Shown here one piece after another: positions 35,491 through 44,474 of a stretch of DNA of 64,000 bases; within the stretch, counting starts at the first letter, position 1, and every line of letters begins with the position of its first letter. The stretch is from SAR202 cluster bacterium bin127 (GTDB taxonomy: Bacteria; Chloroflexota; Dehalococcoidia; Lucifugimonadales; Lucifugimonadaceae). The stretch lies in the NCBI GenBank assembly GCA_002239045.1, contig MPNN01000001.1, positions 248,001 through 312,000 on the forward strand. Direction: 5' to 3'. The notes under the pieces are model-generated. The model was not told the origin of the DNA. It made no database searches and worked only from the letters and a program-made list of their open reading frames with translations. The translations under genes and the position numbers were made by a program.

Positions 35491-35525
35491 CGGTGTTTCA
35501 CGGATCGTCGACTGGCGGTAATCGA

Positions 35526-36281
35526 TCAAACGGAATCGCCGTTTCGACTTGAGCGCAGTTCTCTGAGTTGCTCTTCGAGCTGGCGGACCCGATCTTCGGC
35601 GGCACGCCGTGCGGTTACTTCCGCGTCGATAGTCGACAGGCGTTCACGAGCAGTCTGCGAGTAATCCCGTGCTTCGGCGTCGAATATTCGGAACACGCCG
35701 TCAACCCATGCGAGTGTGAGCCCGAGGACGGGACTGAAACCTTTCGGATGTCCGTCTGGTTCCTCGGTTATCGGAAGCGGTTCGTATACGCCATCTACCA
35801 AATGCTCGCCGACGAGAGGATCGCCGTAGAAATCGCCACCGGTAGCGTCGAATCGCCAGCATTCGGGGATGCCCATCGAGGCGTAGATATCGCGTTTACG
35901 CGTCAGGTCGTTTCGGGCTGTGCTAACTGAAGCCAATTCGAGGACGAAGTCGGGTTGCTTGCCCACTTCCCAAGGGAGATAGCCCGCATCTCGGTCTCGG
36001 ATCGCTGGTTCTTCCACTCCAAATGCGACGTAGAGGTCGGGTTGCAGGCGACGGTTTAGGTTGGATGGATCGTAGCAAAGGAAGGTGCTGGAACTAATGA
36101 ACACCGTTTGGTTGGGTTCTCTTCGCATTAGCGCGTCTCGGATCGTTGCGACAAGGTCTGTCAGCGGTAATTCTTGCTGCATGGCGTCGGGAGGTGGAAC
36201 CATATCCCAATCCAACGCCGCGATTTGTGCATCGTAGGTGGGTTGGCGGTTGTAAGGAATGAAAGTTTCGGTTAATGTCAT
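35526..36281 (-). CDS. Uma2 family endonuclease-like protein (DUF820)
   Basis: A 251-residue protein. The PD-(D/E)xK-like core is visible as QPDLYVAFG near residue 82, then PDFVLELASVST near 113-124 and TRKRDIYASMGIPECWRFD near 129-147. The C-terminal 55 residues form a charged coiled coil (ARERLSTIDAEVTARRAAED, RVRQLEEQLRELRSS). Uma2 proteins are expanded in cyanobacteria and Chloroflexota; their biological role is unclear. ATG 36281 is preferred to 36311 because GGGAGGGCG precedes it. Confidence 0.85.
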   Translation of the reverse strand: MTLTETFIPYNRQPTYDAQIAALDWDMVPPPDAMQQELPLTDLVATIRDALMRREPNQTVFISSSTFLCYDPSNLNRRLQPDLYVAFGVEEPAIRDRDAGYLPWEVGKQPDFVLELASVSTARNDLTRKRDIYASMGIPECWRFDATGGDFYGDPLVGEHLVDGVYEPLPITEEPDGHPKGFSPVLGLTLAWVDGVFRIFDAEARDYSQTARERLSTIDAEVTARRAAEDRVRQLEEQLRELRSSRNGDSV

Positions 36282-36386
36282 CGCGCCCTCCCGCTTGCGG
36301 GGGATTCGCATGTGATGTTGTTGTTTGATGTTAGCACGTTTGGTGTGTTTGCAGGTACTTACCTATCTGAAAATCGGAATACGTTG

Positions 36387-37145
36387 TCAAAGTGACCGAT
36401 CGTGGAACGTCTCCGTACTGACGCCCAGTATCTCCGCCAAACATTCTGCAACTAACCGTACGTCCTTGGGCTCCGTCCATTTGGCGCGGTTCTTTTTGAA
36501 CGGTTGGGGGTAGGCGTCGGTCTCCAGGACGATGTTGTGCAAAGGAACGCGACGTGCAACATCTTGGAGTTCCGGCGACCTGAGCAATGGTTTGGCGAAG
36601 GAGATTTTGAGGCCAAGGTCGAGGACTTTGCGAGCGTATTCGTAGTTGCCTTGGAAGTAGTGGGCGGCGCCACCTAGCTGGCCCACATCGTGTTCGGCGA
36701 GGATGGACAAGGCGGACGCACGCGCGTCGAAGCGAGAGAGGTCGTCGAGGTGTTCGCGGACGTGGTACACAACAGGTAGGTCGTGTCGCTTGGCGATCTC
36801 GATCTGGGCGGCGAAGGCCTCTTCCTGCCAGCGATGGTCGGGGCTGTTTGGCATGTGGTCGATCCCGATCTCGCTCATGACGGTAACGCGTTCGTGTGAC
36901 GCCATTTCATCGAGTGCCGCTACATCTTCCGGCGAGATCGGCGCTTCGAGGTCCGAGGGATGGATGCCCACTCCAGCGTAGATCTTTGGGTAGGTTTCGG
37001 CGAGGCGGATCGCTTTGTGGGAATCGTCCACAGTAGTTCCCGCTGCGATGATGGTCGACACACCGGCTTGAGCAGCGCGGTGGAGCATCCCCGGAACTTC
37101 GGACGGGTTGTGCTGTTGGATGTGGGTGTGAATGTCGACCAGCAT
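36387..37145 (-). CDS. tatD: TatD family metal-dependent hydrolase
   Basis: A 252-residue TIM-barrel hydrolase. Metal ligands are visible: HTH near the start (VDIHTHI), Glu in MSEIGID, His in VVYHVREH, and Asp in LETDAYP near the end. The barrel motif AGVGIHP is also present. TatD proteins act as 3'-5' exonucleases or D-aminoacyl/DNA repair nucleases. The start codon overlaps the upstream stop as TGATG, indicating coupling to the flavodoxin gene. The segment GGAAHYFQGNYEYARKVLD, with F/Y for the more common FSG, is slightly atypical. Confidence 0.88.
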   Translation of the reverse strand: MLVDIHTHIQQHNPSEVPGMLHRAAQAGVSTIIAAGTTVDDSHKAIRLAETYPKIYAGVGIHPSDLEAPISPEDVAALDEMASHERVTVMSEIGIDHMPNSPDHRWQEEAFAAQIEIAKRHDLPVVYHVREHLDDLSRFDARASALSILAEHDVGQLGGAAHYFQGNYEYARKVLDLGLKISFAKPLLRSPELQDVARRVPLHNIVLETDAYPQPFKKNRAKWTEPKDVRLVAECLAEILGVSTETFHDRSL

Positions 37146-37699
37146 CAAGAGCATTCGGTTTCGTTGGCGGATTTCGGTTCAAGCAAGTGTCTGAGTATGA
37201 TTGCGACCTCATCGCCCCAGCGTTCAATTTCGTCCCACTGTCGGTGATCGCCTTGCGGCGCGATGCGGATGATGGAGTCGACAATGCGCATCCAAGTCGG
37301 GAGATTGCTTCGCGAGTAGGCGCCTTGGAAGGTGCCTGTTGAGACGATGTTGAGTTGGATGTCTTCTTGGTTGAAGGCTTTTTCGATCCACGCGTCGTGT
37401 TCCTCGCGGAGTTTGCCGGAGTGTTTGACGTCGATCATACCTACGCTGAATAGGGCGGTTGGTATGTCACTCGCGCGTTCTCGATGGACGGCGAAGAGGA
37501 GGGTCGGTTCCGGGAGCCACTGACCGGCGTAAATCGGGGACCCCACGACCAAGGCGTCGTACTTGGTGATGTCGATGCCCAGATTGGCTTGCAAAGTGTC
37601 GGTGTCGAATCCGGCGGCCGTGATACGTTGTCCGATGCGCGTTGCGATCTCGGCGGTTGAGCCGTGTTTCGTTCCATACGTCACTAGAATTCGTGCCAA
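37145..37699 (-). CDS. Flavodoxin domain protein (HemG-like)
   Basis: About 184 residues. The FMN phosphate loop is LVTYGTKHGSTAEIA near residues 4-19, then the YDALVVGSPIYAGQWLPE loop (near 47-64). It resembles menaquinone-dependent protoporphyrinogen oxidase HemG, a flavodoxin-like enzyme. The C-terminus has ILRHLLEPKSANETECS. TTG 37699 is preferred since the fold begins there; a frame to 37780 is open. TatD follows with a one-base overlap. Confidence 0.78.
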   Translation of the reverse strand: MARILVTYGTKHGSTAEIATRIGQRITAAGFDTDTLQANLGIDITKYDALVVGSPIYAGQWLPEPTLLFAVHRERASDIPTALFSVGMIDVKHSGKLREEHDAWIEKAFNQEDIQLNIVSTGTFQGAYSRSNLPTWMRIVDSIIRIAPQGDHRQWDEIERWGDEVAIILRHLLEPKSANETECS

Positions 37700-37826
37700 T
37701 TCGATGCCCAAACCTCGGGTGTCATTCAACGATAAACGACAGCCGATTGCGCCAAGTTGCCGAATGGATGTAGAGTTCAATCAATCGAAATCAATGCCAA
37801 TCGAACGATCGACAGGAGTTTGTGAG

Positions 37827-38801
37827 ATGCGAGCAGGATTTGGGCAGTTCAGCACGGCGAGCCGAGAGTATTTGCGGTTTGCCGCGCAGTATGGCGTGAA
37901 GGACGTATTGCTAAACACGCCTCAATTGCCGGATGCCGGTGGCAAGTGGGCCGTCAACGACCTTGTCAAGCTGCGCTTACAAGTCGAGAGCGAGGGGTTG
38001 AAGTTGATGGCGCTGGAGAACGTGCCGACGCATTTTTACGTGGACATCATGCTCGGCGGTCCGAATCATGATCGCCAGATCGAGAATATGATCCAGACAG
38101 TTCGCAACATCGGGGCGGCGGGTATCCCGATATTCGGTTACAACTGGATGCCCTCGCATGTGTGGCGGACGGAACCGGAGTTGATAAGGGGCGGTGCGCT
38201 GGCGACGGCGTTCGACTACGAAGAGGCGCTAAAGATGCCAAACACTCATGGTCGAGAGCATACGGAAGAGGAGATGTGGGAGCGGTTGGAGGAGTGGATT
38301 CGGATCATCACGCCGGTTGCAGAGGAAGCGGGAGTAAGGTGCGGAATTCATCCTTGCGATCCACCGGTAGAGAAACTTGGCGGAATTCCACAGTTATTCC
38401 GGTCGTTTGAGTCATACAAACGATTGACCCAAATCGTTGATTCACCTTGCAACGCAATCGAGTTTTGCCAAGGCACATTCTCCGAGATGGAGGATGCGGC
38501 GAACGGCGGGATCTACGACATGATCCGGTACTTCGGCGAGCGAAAGAAAATCCTTTACGTCCATTTCCGCAATGTGTCTGGCCCCGTGCCGAAGTTCCGC
38601 GAGGAGTTCATCAATACCGGCCACGTCGACATGTACAAGGCCATGCAGATCTATCACGAGGTCGGATACGACTCGTTCTTCATCGACGACCACGTTCCGC
38701 AGACGTTTGAGGACACGCCGTGGGGTCACCGCGGCAGGGCGTTCGCCAACGGGTACATTCAGGCGATGATAGAGGCGGTCACGAAGCAGAGCGTGGGATA
38801 A
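37827..38801 (+). CDS. Mannonate dehydratase-like protein (UxuA family)
   Basis: A 324-residue TIM-barrel protein of the xylose-isomerase-like superfamily. Metal-ligand motifs follow UxuA: GIHPCDPP (His), AIEFCQGTF (Cys), YVHFRNV (His) and IDDHVP (Asp/His). UxuA dehydrates D-mannonate to 2-keto-3-deoxygluconate in hexuronate breakdown. No other uxu gene is near, so the actual substrate may differ. ATG 37827 has CAGGAG 9 bases upstream. The frame continues to 37563 but crosses the divergent gene. DinB genes follow on the same strand. Confidence 0.87.
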   Translation: MRAGFGQFSTASREYLRFAAQYGVKDVLLNTPQLPDAGGKWAVNDLVKLRLQVESEGLKLMALENVPTHFYVDIMLGGPNHDRQIENMIQTVRNIGAAGIPIFGYNWMPSHVWRTEPELIRGGALATAFDYEEALKMPNTHGREHTEEEMWERLEEWIRIITPVAEEAGVRCGIHPCDPPVEKLGGIPQLFRSFESYKRLTQIVDSPCNAIEFCQGTFSEMEDAANGGIYDMIRYFGERKKILYVHFRNVSGPVPKFREEFINTGHVDMYKAMQIYHEVGYDSFFIDDHVPQTFEDTPWGHRGRAFANGYIQAMIEAVTKQSVG

Positions 38802-38857
38802 AGAAACCCTCACAATTGACGCCCATGAGGGAATCAACGGGGGTTAGGAGATAAACG

Positions 38858-39376
38858 ATGGCAGATTTCAAAGACGCAGTTCGCAGCGGTTTGATCGAGT
38901 ACATGGAAGGCCTCGAGAAGGCGTTGGATGGATTGTCCGAAGATGAGTTGCGTTACCAACCGGCGCTGCACGCCAACTTCATCGAGTGGATCGTGTGGCA
39001 CATGGCCCGAGTCGAAGATCGCTGGGTCAATCTCGTGCTCCGGCAGGACGACGACATCTGGGTCAAGGATGGCTGGTACAAACGCTTCGGCATGGATCCC
39101 GACGACTACGGCCGCGAGGACACAGCGGAGATGATGCGTGCGATGCCTAAGACCGACATCAACGAGATGATGGAGTACTATCGGGCGGCCCGCAAAGCCA
39201 CATTGGCACATCTCGATCAGATGCCGGTCGAGGATCTCGACAAAGAGTTCTATCACCCGCGGCGGCAGGTCGCAGTGAGTGGCGCTTGGGTATTGGGGCA
39301 CATCTTGGTGGAAGAAGCTCAGCATCTTGGTCAGATCGCATACGTGCGCGGGATCATGCGCGGCGTTGATGGTTAG
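38858..39376 (+). CDS. DinB/DUF664 family protein, paralogue 1
   Basis: A 172-residue four-helix bundle of the DinB superfamily. The predicted metal ligands are His48 (IVWHMARVED), Glu152 and His156 (VEEAQHLGQIAY). A His-Glu-His triad is the arrangement of mycothiol-dependent maleylpyruvate isomerase, rather than the three-His set of classic DinB. Members transfer or isomerise with low-molecular-weight thiols. It is the first of four tandem paralogues. Confidence 0.85.
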   Translation: MADFKDAVRSGLIEYMEGLEKALDGLSEDELRYQPALHANFIEWIVWHMARVEDRWVNLVLRQDDDIWVKDGWYKRFGMDPDDYGREDTAEMMRAMPKTDINEMMEYYRAARKATLAHLDQMPVEDLDKEFYHPRRQVAVSGAWVLGHILVEEAQHLGQIAYVRGIMRGVDG

Positions 39377-39390
39377 ACGGAGGACAACGC

Positions 39391-39909
39391 ATGCAACCAT
39401 TCCTACAGGCCATCGATAGCGGGGTAAACGAGCATTTCTCCAAACTGAATCGCGCCTTGGACGGGTTGAGTGATGATGAGCTGTCCTGGCGTCCGAAGAC
39501 GGAGTCGAATTCTATCGACTGGATGGTTTGGCACATGGCCCGAGTCGAGGACAATTTGATCAACGTTGTACTTCAGAAACGAGACCCGATCTGGGAACGT
39601 GACGGTTGGGGCGAACGTTTGGGCATCTCCTACAACGGCGCCGGCGCGGGGATGACGATGGATGAGATCCGCGACATGGGACGCATCAACGTCCCGAAGG
39701 TCATGGAATACTACCGGTCGATCCGCAACGCAACATCAAACTATTTCGCCAACGTGATACGCGAAGATGACCTTTCGAGAGTCATTGAGCACACGAACTT
39801 TCGCGGTTGGACCGGCGCTACGATTCTGGGGCGATTGCTATGCGAAGAAGCTGAACACCTCGGGCAGATCGAGTATCTGCGCGGGATGATGAGAGGAATG
39901 AACAAGTGA
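39391..39909 (+). CDS. DinB/DUF664 family protein, paralogue 2
   Basis: A 172-residue paralogue starting 15 bases after the first. It keeps WMVWHMARVEDN and the C-terminal CEEAEHLGQIEYLRGMMRG with Glu and His at the metal positions. The residue equivalent to His148 of paralogue 1 is Arg, showing that this histidine is not a shared ligand. The stop overlaps the start of paralogue 3 (TGATG). The middle loop (SYNGAGAGMTMDEIRDMGR) differs most among copies and probably lines the substrate pocket. Confidence 0.85.
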   Translation: MQPFLQAIDSGVNEHFSKLNRALDGLSDDELSWRPKTESNSIDWMVWHMARVEDNLINVVLQKRDPIWERDGWGERLGISYNGAGAGMTMDEIRDMGRINVPKVMEYYRSIRNATSNYFANVIREDDLSRVIEHTNFRGWTGATILGRLLCEEAEHLGQIEYLRGMMRGMNK

Positions 39910-40427
39910 TGCAACCATTCTTAGTCGCCATCGATTCCGGTCTCAACGAGGCGTTTGCGAAGTTAAAAAGAGCGCTCGACGGACTTTCTGAGGATGAGCT
40001 CCACTGGCGTCCGGCGTTGGAGTCGAACACCATCGATTGGATGGTGTGGCACATGGCTCGCGTCGAGGACAACTGGATCAACATGCAGCTTCGCAAGTCC
40101 GAATCGATTTGGGATCGCGACGGCTGGGCTGCGCGTTGCGGCGTCGAAGAACCGACCAACGGCTTTGGCCAGGGGGCGGAGGACATACGTGCGATGCCAG
40201 CATTCGATGTCCCGAAGGTTATGGAATACTACTCCGCCGTGCGGAAAGGCACAACCGAATACTTCACCAACGAGATGCAAGAATCTGACCTGACTATCGA
40301 GATCACGCATCCACGTTACGATCCGGTCAACTACGCGTGGGTGCTGGGGCACTTGCTATGTGAGGAAGCAGAGCATCTCGGGCAGATCGAATATCTGCGC
40401 GGGATGATGCGGGGGTTGAATGGTTGA
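39909..40427 (+). CDS. DinB/DUF664 family protein, paralogue 3
   Basis: A 172-residue paralogue translated from the ATG that overlaps the stop of paralogue 2; a GTG one codon earlier is possible. It has WMVWHMARVEDNW and LGHLLCEEAEHLGQIEY, the same His/Glu/His set. It is closest to paralogue 2 by eye over both ends. It probably arose by duplication of that gene. Confidence 0.85.
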   Translation: MQPFLVAIDSGLNEAFAKLKRALDGLSEDELHWRPALESNTIDWMVWHMARVEDNWINMQLRKSESIWDRDGWAARCGVEEPTNGFGQGAEDIRAMPAFDVPKVMEYYSAVRKGTTEYFTNEMQESDLTIEITHPRYDPVNYAWVLGHLLCEEAEHLGQIEYLRGMMRGLNG

Positions 40428-40468
40428 ATTAGGATGCCAATGATGATGAAGGATGGGAAGGATTCAGA

Positions 40469-40987
40469 ATGAAGCCTGCCTTGCAGATAGTTGATGCGGG
40501 TCTTAACGAGGTTTTCGGGGATCTGAAAAATGCGTTGGATGGTTTAGATGAGTACGAGTTGCATTGGCGACCGACGTTAGAGTCGAACTCGATCGACTGG
40601 GTCGTTTGGCATATGGCTCGGACGGAGGACTACTGGATCAATACCCGTCTCTGCGAGCGGGAGGCAGTTTGGATAGAGCAAGGTTGGCAAGAGCAAGTCG
40701 GAGTATCCGTGGATGGGACAGGTTTCACGCAGACGTTGGAGCAGATTCGTGCGATGCCAGAGTTGGATGTTCCTGTGCTGCTGGCGTACTACGAGGCGGT
40801 TAGAACACGGACTGTCGAATTCTTCACCCACGAGATGGACGAAGATGATTTGGGGAAAGTATTGGGGATGCGCGGTGCCGAACCGATGACGTGCGCCTCG
40901 GTTCTCGGCCACTTGTTGGCGGAGTTAGCGCAGCATTTGGGGCAGGTGGCTTACATTCGAGGGATAATGCGGGGATTGAATAACTGA
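40469..40987 (+). CDS. DinB/DUF664 family protein, paralogue 4
   Basis: A 172-residue paralogue, more diverged: VVWHMARTEDYW and LGHLLAELAQHLGQVAYIRG keep the His/Glu/His positions. GGATGGGAAGG lies in the 41-base gap before it. It is the last gene before a strong terminator at 41051, so genes 37827-40987 may form one transcription unit. Confidence 0.85.
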   Translation: MKPALQIVDAGLNEVFGDLKNALDGLDEYELHWRPTLESNSIDWVVWHMARTEDYWINTRLCEREAVWIEQGWQEQVGVSVDGTGFTQTLEQIRAMPELDVPVLLAYYEAVRTRTVEFFTHEMDEDDLGKVLGMRGAEPMTCASVLGHLLAELAQHLGQVAYIRGIMRGLNN

Positions 40988-41050
40988 ACCCAGAGTGAAA
41001 TGTTCGTGCTAAGATGAAGTTACCTCCCCCTGATCTTCGGTGATGGGGTT

Positions 41051-41083
41051 GCGACCGCCGCGAACGCGGCGGTCGCTCTTTTT
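41051..41083 (+). terminator. Rho-independent terminator
   Basis: GCGACCGCCGC (41051-41061), loop GAAC, GCGGCGGTCGC (41066-41076), then TCTTTTT. The 11-bp G/C stem with T-run is the clearest terminator in the window, closing the DinB cluster. Confidence 0.92.
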
Positions 41084-41133
41084 GTGGATGTGCTGTCTGA
41101 CGTTTTCTGGCAACAAAACAGGAACATTTTGGC

Positions 41134-41805
41134 ATGAATCAAGCGAAGATCAGGCGTCTCCGATCCCGTCTCCCCTGGGGTGTCAAACAGTTGATTTTCG
41201 TAATGCAGCGCAAAGCCTTAATTCGAGCTATTGGTTCGTTTCACGCGACTTGGTCAGAGTTGGAATGGAGGTTGTGGGCTTTAGACAAAGCCAAATACGA
41301 AAACGGCGCATTTCACCCGATGCCGACACTTGATCCGCGCTCTTTTCTTAACAGATCGGAAGCACACCAACCCGTTTCGTTCGCCATTGAGCGATTGAGT
41401 GGTAAAGTCGATCTGCAGTCGAGTCTCGATGAACTGAATAGAAGGCGAAATCGCATTATCCACGGTGCCATTTCGCCAGATCTGTACAGCGATTCCGAGT
41501 TTAGGACTGGTCCGGTTTTGATGTCTTCGAAATTGATCGGGTTTGCATGGGCTGATAAGTTCCCGATACCTACCTTAATGTCGGCAACCTACGGCGAACT
41601 CAAACGCTACGGAGGCATTCTTGAGATCGGCGACATTACTGAATTAACGGAACTGATCGCAGAAGCGATCAGCGAGTTGGATGCCAAATACCTACGTTCG
41701 TTGAGGGATGAACTGGTGAAAACCGACGAAACTGGGCTCGATGATGAAACGTTGAGGAAGTTAATGCGGTATCCGTTGGAAGAAAGGGACAAAAAGGTTC
41801 ATTGA
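41134..41805 (+). CDS. HEPN-like hypothetical protein
   Basis: A 223-residue helical protein. ELNRRRNRIIHGAISPDLY (around residues 99-117) has the R-x4-6-H pattern of HEPN/MAE_28990-like domains, whose members are often RNases or toxin-like. The N-terminus is basic (KIRRLRSRLPWG). It ends one base before the start of the first VOC gene, so it may be co-transcribed with them. The HEPN call rests mainly on that motif and helical content. Confidence 0.6.
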   Translation: MNQAKIRRLRSRLPWGVKQLIFVMQRKALIRAIGSFHATWSELEWRLWALDKAKYENGAFHPMPTLDPRSFLNRSEAHQPVSFAIERLSGKVDLQSSLDELNRRRNRIIHGAISPDLYSDSEFRTGPVLMSSKLIGFAWADKFPIPTLMSATYGELKRYGGILEIGDITELTELIAEAISELDAKYLRSLRDELVKTDETGLDDETLRKLMRYPLEERDKKVH

Positions 41806-41806
41806 G

Positions 41807-42598
41807 ATGACTCAACCAAGAATGCCCCAACTTCAAGGCAACCCGATCTGGTTCGCTCTGGCTACTCCAGATCCAGCTGGAGCCAAATCGTTCTATACGG
41901 GTCTCTTCGGTTGGGAATGGGCGGATGTCCCGATGTCGGGTGGCGATACTTACCACATGGCGATTCGCGGCGATGCCAACATCGCCGGGATGTCTGCCGA
42001 CAATCATGCTGAGGGTGTTGCCGGTGTATGGATCAACAGCGTTTATGTCGAAGATGCCGAAGAGATAGTTAAACGGGTTCAGGCGAATGGCGGCCGTGTG
42101 CTATCTGGTCCGCACAATGCCGATGGTTGGGGTGTGACCGCGACCGTTGCGACACCGGAGGGTGCTGTGTTCGGTTTGTGGCAGAGCCTGATGGGATATG
42201 GAGCCGACATTTTCGCGGAGCTCGGAGCGGTCTGCTGGATTGAGTACCATACTGGCGACCTCGAAGCCGCAAAACGGTTCTACTCTGAGGCCTTTGGCGC
42301 CGATTTCGACACGATAACGATGCCGATGGATGATGATGCTGGTTCAGACTACAAAGTGACGATGCTTTCCATCGACGGCGAGCAGATGCCATGCGCGTTG
42401 TTCGCGCTGACAGGGGATGAATCTACGGCGCGTTGGGCGACGTACTTCATGGTTGAGGATATTCACTCTTCAGTCGCAAGGGCCGAATCCCTTGGAGCCA
42501 AGGTAGTGTTTCCTGTAATGGATGTCCCACCGGGATCACTGGCGTCGCTCACCGATCCCCAAGGCGTGCGATTCAGTTTGTGGCAACCGGCGGTCTAG
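41807..42598 (+). CDS. Two-domain VOC protein (CFP32-like), paralogue 1
   Basis: A 263-residue protein made of two vicinal-oxygen-chelate modules (about 1-128 and 135-263). Each has the pattern ..FY..LFGWEW / RFYSEAFG at the first helix and a closing DPQG.RFSLWQP strand. It resembles mycobacterial CFP32 (Rv0577). The usual glyoxalase metal ligands are mostly absent: the first strands read GNPIWFALATPD and GAVCWIEYHTGD. Catalysis is therefore uncertain; ligand binding is possible. The first of four tandem copies. Confidence 0.87.
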   Translation: MTQPRMPQLQGNPIWFALATPDPAGAKSFYTGLFGWEWADVPMSGGDTYHMAIRGDANIAGMSADNHAEGVAGVWINSVYVEDAEEIVKRVQANGGRVLSGPHNADGWGVTATVATPEGAVFGLWQSLMGYGADIFAELGAVCWIEYHTGDLEAAKRFYSEAFGADFDTITMPMDDDAGSDYKVTMLSIDGEQMPCALFALTGDESTARWATYFMVEDIHSSVARAESLGAKVVFPVMDVPPGSLASLTDPQGVRFSLWQPAV

Positions 42599-42731
42599 CT
42601 GATTTGACGGATCTGATTTGCTAATTGATTTGGTGTATCGCAGATCAACGTTAGATAATCTTCGTTAGTTACTATCTCTAATCGATTGAGAAAGATTCTC
42701 GTCTCGATTGCAAGCAAGTCAGGAGAAGCAG

Positions 42732-43565
42732 TTGAGCAATTCTTCGAAACCAGTTCAGGGGACGCCGGTGTGGTGGGACTTGGCGTCTAGGGACGTCGAC
42801 GCGACCAAGAAATTCTATTCGGGTTTACTAGGTTGGGAATGGCACGATCTGATGTCGAGTCCGCAAGGCGTGTTTTCGCAAGCTCAGTTGGGCGACAAGG
42901 TCGTCGGTGGTGTCTACACCTACAGCGAAGGGATGCCTCTGCCCGAAGGTCCACTGATGTGGGTAAACGCGTTCTGGGTCGACGATGCCGACGCAGCTAT
43001 GGAACGAGCGGTGGAGAAGGGCGGATCCGTGATCATGCCGGCCTGCGACGATCCCGCCGGCGGCGGCAGAAAATCCTTGCTTTTGACCCCAGAAGGTGCT
43101 CCGTTCGTCGTGTGGAGCGGCGATAAAGGCGTTGAGAATGAGGCGTGGGGCGAAGTAGGCGGTGTCGTGTGGACGGAGTACTACACTCGGGATGTTGCTG
43201 GCATCAACGAATTTATCGGTCACGTGTTCGGGTCGCGGTATCAGCGGGTGGACCTCATGCTTCCGCCGTCGGATGACAAAGATGCGGAGGGCGAGATCGA
43301 GTATGAGTATCACTGGCTCAAGATCGATGGCGTCGAACCGGATCGCGGCGGGATGATGCACATGGACGAGAGTTGGGGCGACATGGCGTCGCACTTCATG
43401 GTCTACTTCCACGTCGAAGACTGCGACGCGTCGGCAGCCAAAGCCGCAGAACTTGGCGGCAAAATCTGCGTCCCTCCCACAAATATCCCACCGGGAAGAT
43501 TTTCGGTGTTGGAGGATTCGCAAGGCGCGACGTTCAGCATCATGTCTTTGCAACCGATGGAGTAA
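42732..43565 (+). CDS. Two-domain VOC protein (CFP32-like), paralogue 2
   Basis: A 277-residue protein with two VOC modules. TTG 42732 is preferred because AGGAGAA lies 5 bases before it; the frame is open to 42708. Module 1 starts GTPVWWDLASRDVDATKKFY, and module 2 starts GGVVWTEYYTRDVAG and contains an acidic insert (SDDKDAEGEIEYEYHW). It ends with SVLEDSQGATFSIMS. It is the most diverged of the four and has the longest gap before it (133 bases). Confidence 0.87.
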   Translation: MSNSSKPVQGTPVWWDLASRDVDATKKFYSGLLGWEWHDLMSSPQGVFSQAQLGDKVVGGVYTYSEGMPLPEGPLMWVNAFWVDDADAAMERAVEKGGSVIMPACDDPAGGGRKSLLLTPEGAPFVVWSGDKGVENEAWGEVGGVVWTEYYTRDVAGINEFIGHVFGSRYQRVDLMLPPSDDKDAEGEIEYEYHWLKIDGVEPDRGGMMHMDESWGDMASHFMVYFHVEDCDASAAKAAELGGKICVPPTNIPPGRFSVLEDSQGATFSIMSLQPME

Positions 43566-43649
43566 CCACGTAATGGTGATGGGATGCGTCAGTGTCATTG
43601 CGACGCGTCCAAATCGACACCACACTTAGGCGAGAAAGGCCAAAATTAC

Positions 43650-44450
43650 ATGCCGAAAATTGAAAGTTACGCTCAAGGAACACCGTCGTGGGTCGATCTA
43701 TCGACCTCTGACCAGTCGGCGGCGAAGGATTTTTACGCTTCATTGTTTGGGTGGGACTACGAAGACAACGATGCGGGTAACGGAATGATCTACTCCATGG
43801 CCCAAATCGGTGGTTCTCCCGCAGGCGCAATCGCCCCTCAGCAGCCAGAAGAAGCCCAGCAAGGCATTCCGCCTCACTGGAACGTCTACATCACGGTGAA
43901 TGACATTGAAGCGGTTGCCGAACGAGTGCCCGCGTTGGGCGGAACAGTGCTCATGGCCCCAATGGATGTGTTCGACGCCGGACGCATGATCGTCGCGCAG
44001 GACTCGGTCGGTGCGGTCGTCATGTTTTGGCAACCGTTGCAACATATCGGAGCAGAGGTACGCGACGAGCATGGTGCGCTGACTTGGACGCTGGTGATGA
44101 CTACTGACAAGGACGCGACCGCAAACTTCTACTCCGAGTTGCTCGACATCGAAGTGGCGAAGGACGCAATGCCGTCTCCGGGCGGTGGAACTGTTCACCA
44201 ATTGCAGGTCAATGGGCAACCTGTGGCGACCGTCATGGACATGTCGCAGGATATGGTTGATATGGGGATTCCATCTCACTGGGAGGCATACTTCAGGGTC
44301 GACGATGCCCAGGCAGCGTGTGATGCGGTGACGGCGAGTGGAGGACAGGTTTACATGGGACCTGCCGATTTGGGACCGATGGGAACCATTGGTTACATGC
44401 AGGACCCGCAAGGTGCGCAGTTCGGTGTTCAGTCGCTACCAGCCGGATAG
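43650..44450 (+). CDS. Two-domain VOC protein (CFP32-like), paralogue 3
   Basis: A 266-residue protein whose N-terminus, IESYAQGTPSWVDLSTSDQ, closely follows CFP32 of Mycobacterium. PPHWNVYITVNDIEAVAERV and PSHWEAYFRVDDAQA mark the second halves of the modules. Start ATG 43650. Module boundary near residue 130 (EVRDEHGALTWTLVMTTD). It is most similar to paralogue 4, which follows 24 bases downstream. Confidence 0.88.
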   Translation: MPKIESYAQGTPSWVDLSTSDQSAAKDFYASLFGWDYEDNDAGNGMIYSMAQIGGSPAGAIAPQQPEEAQQGIPPHWNVYITVNDIEAVAERVPALGGTVLMAPMDVFDAGRMIVAQDSVGAVVMFWQPLQHIGAEVRDEHGALTWTLVMTTDKDATANFYSELLDIEVAKDAMPSPGGGTVHQLQVNGQPVATVMDMSQDMVDMGIPSHWEAYFRVDDAQAACDAVTASGGQVYMGPADLGPMGTIGYMQDPQGAQFGVQSLPAG

Positions 44451-44474
44451 TCGAACAGCGAAGGGGAACTTGAA

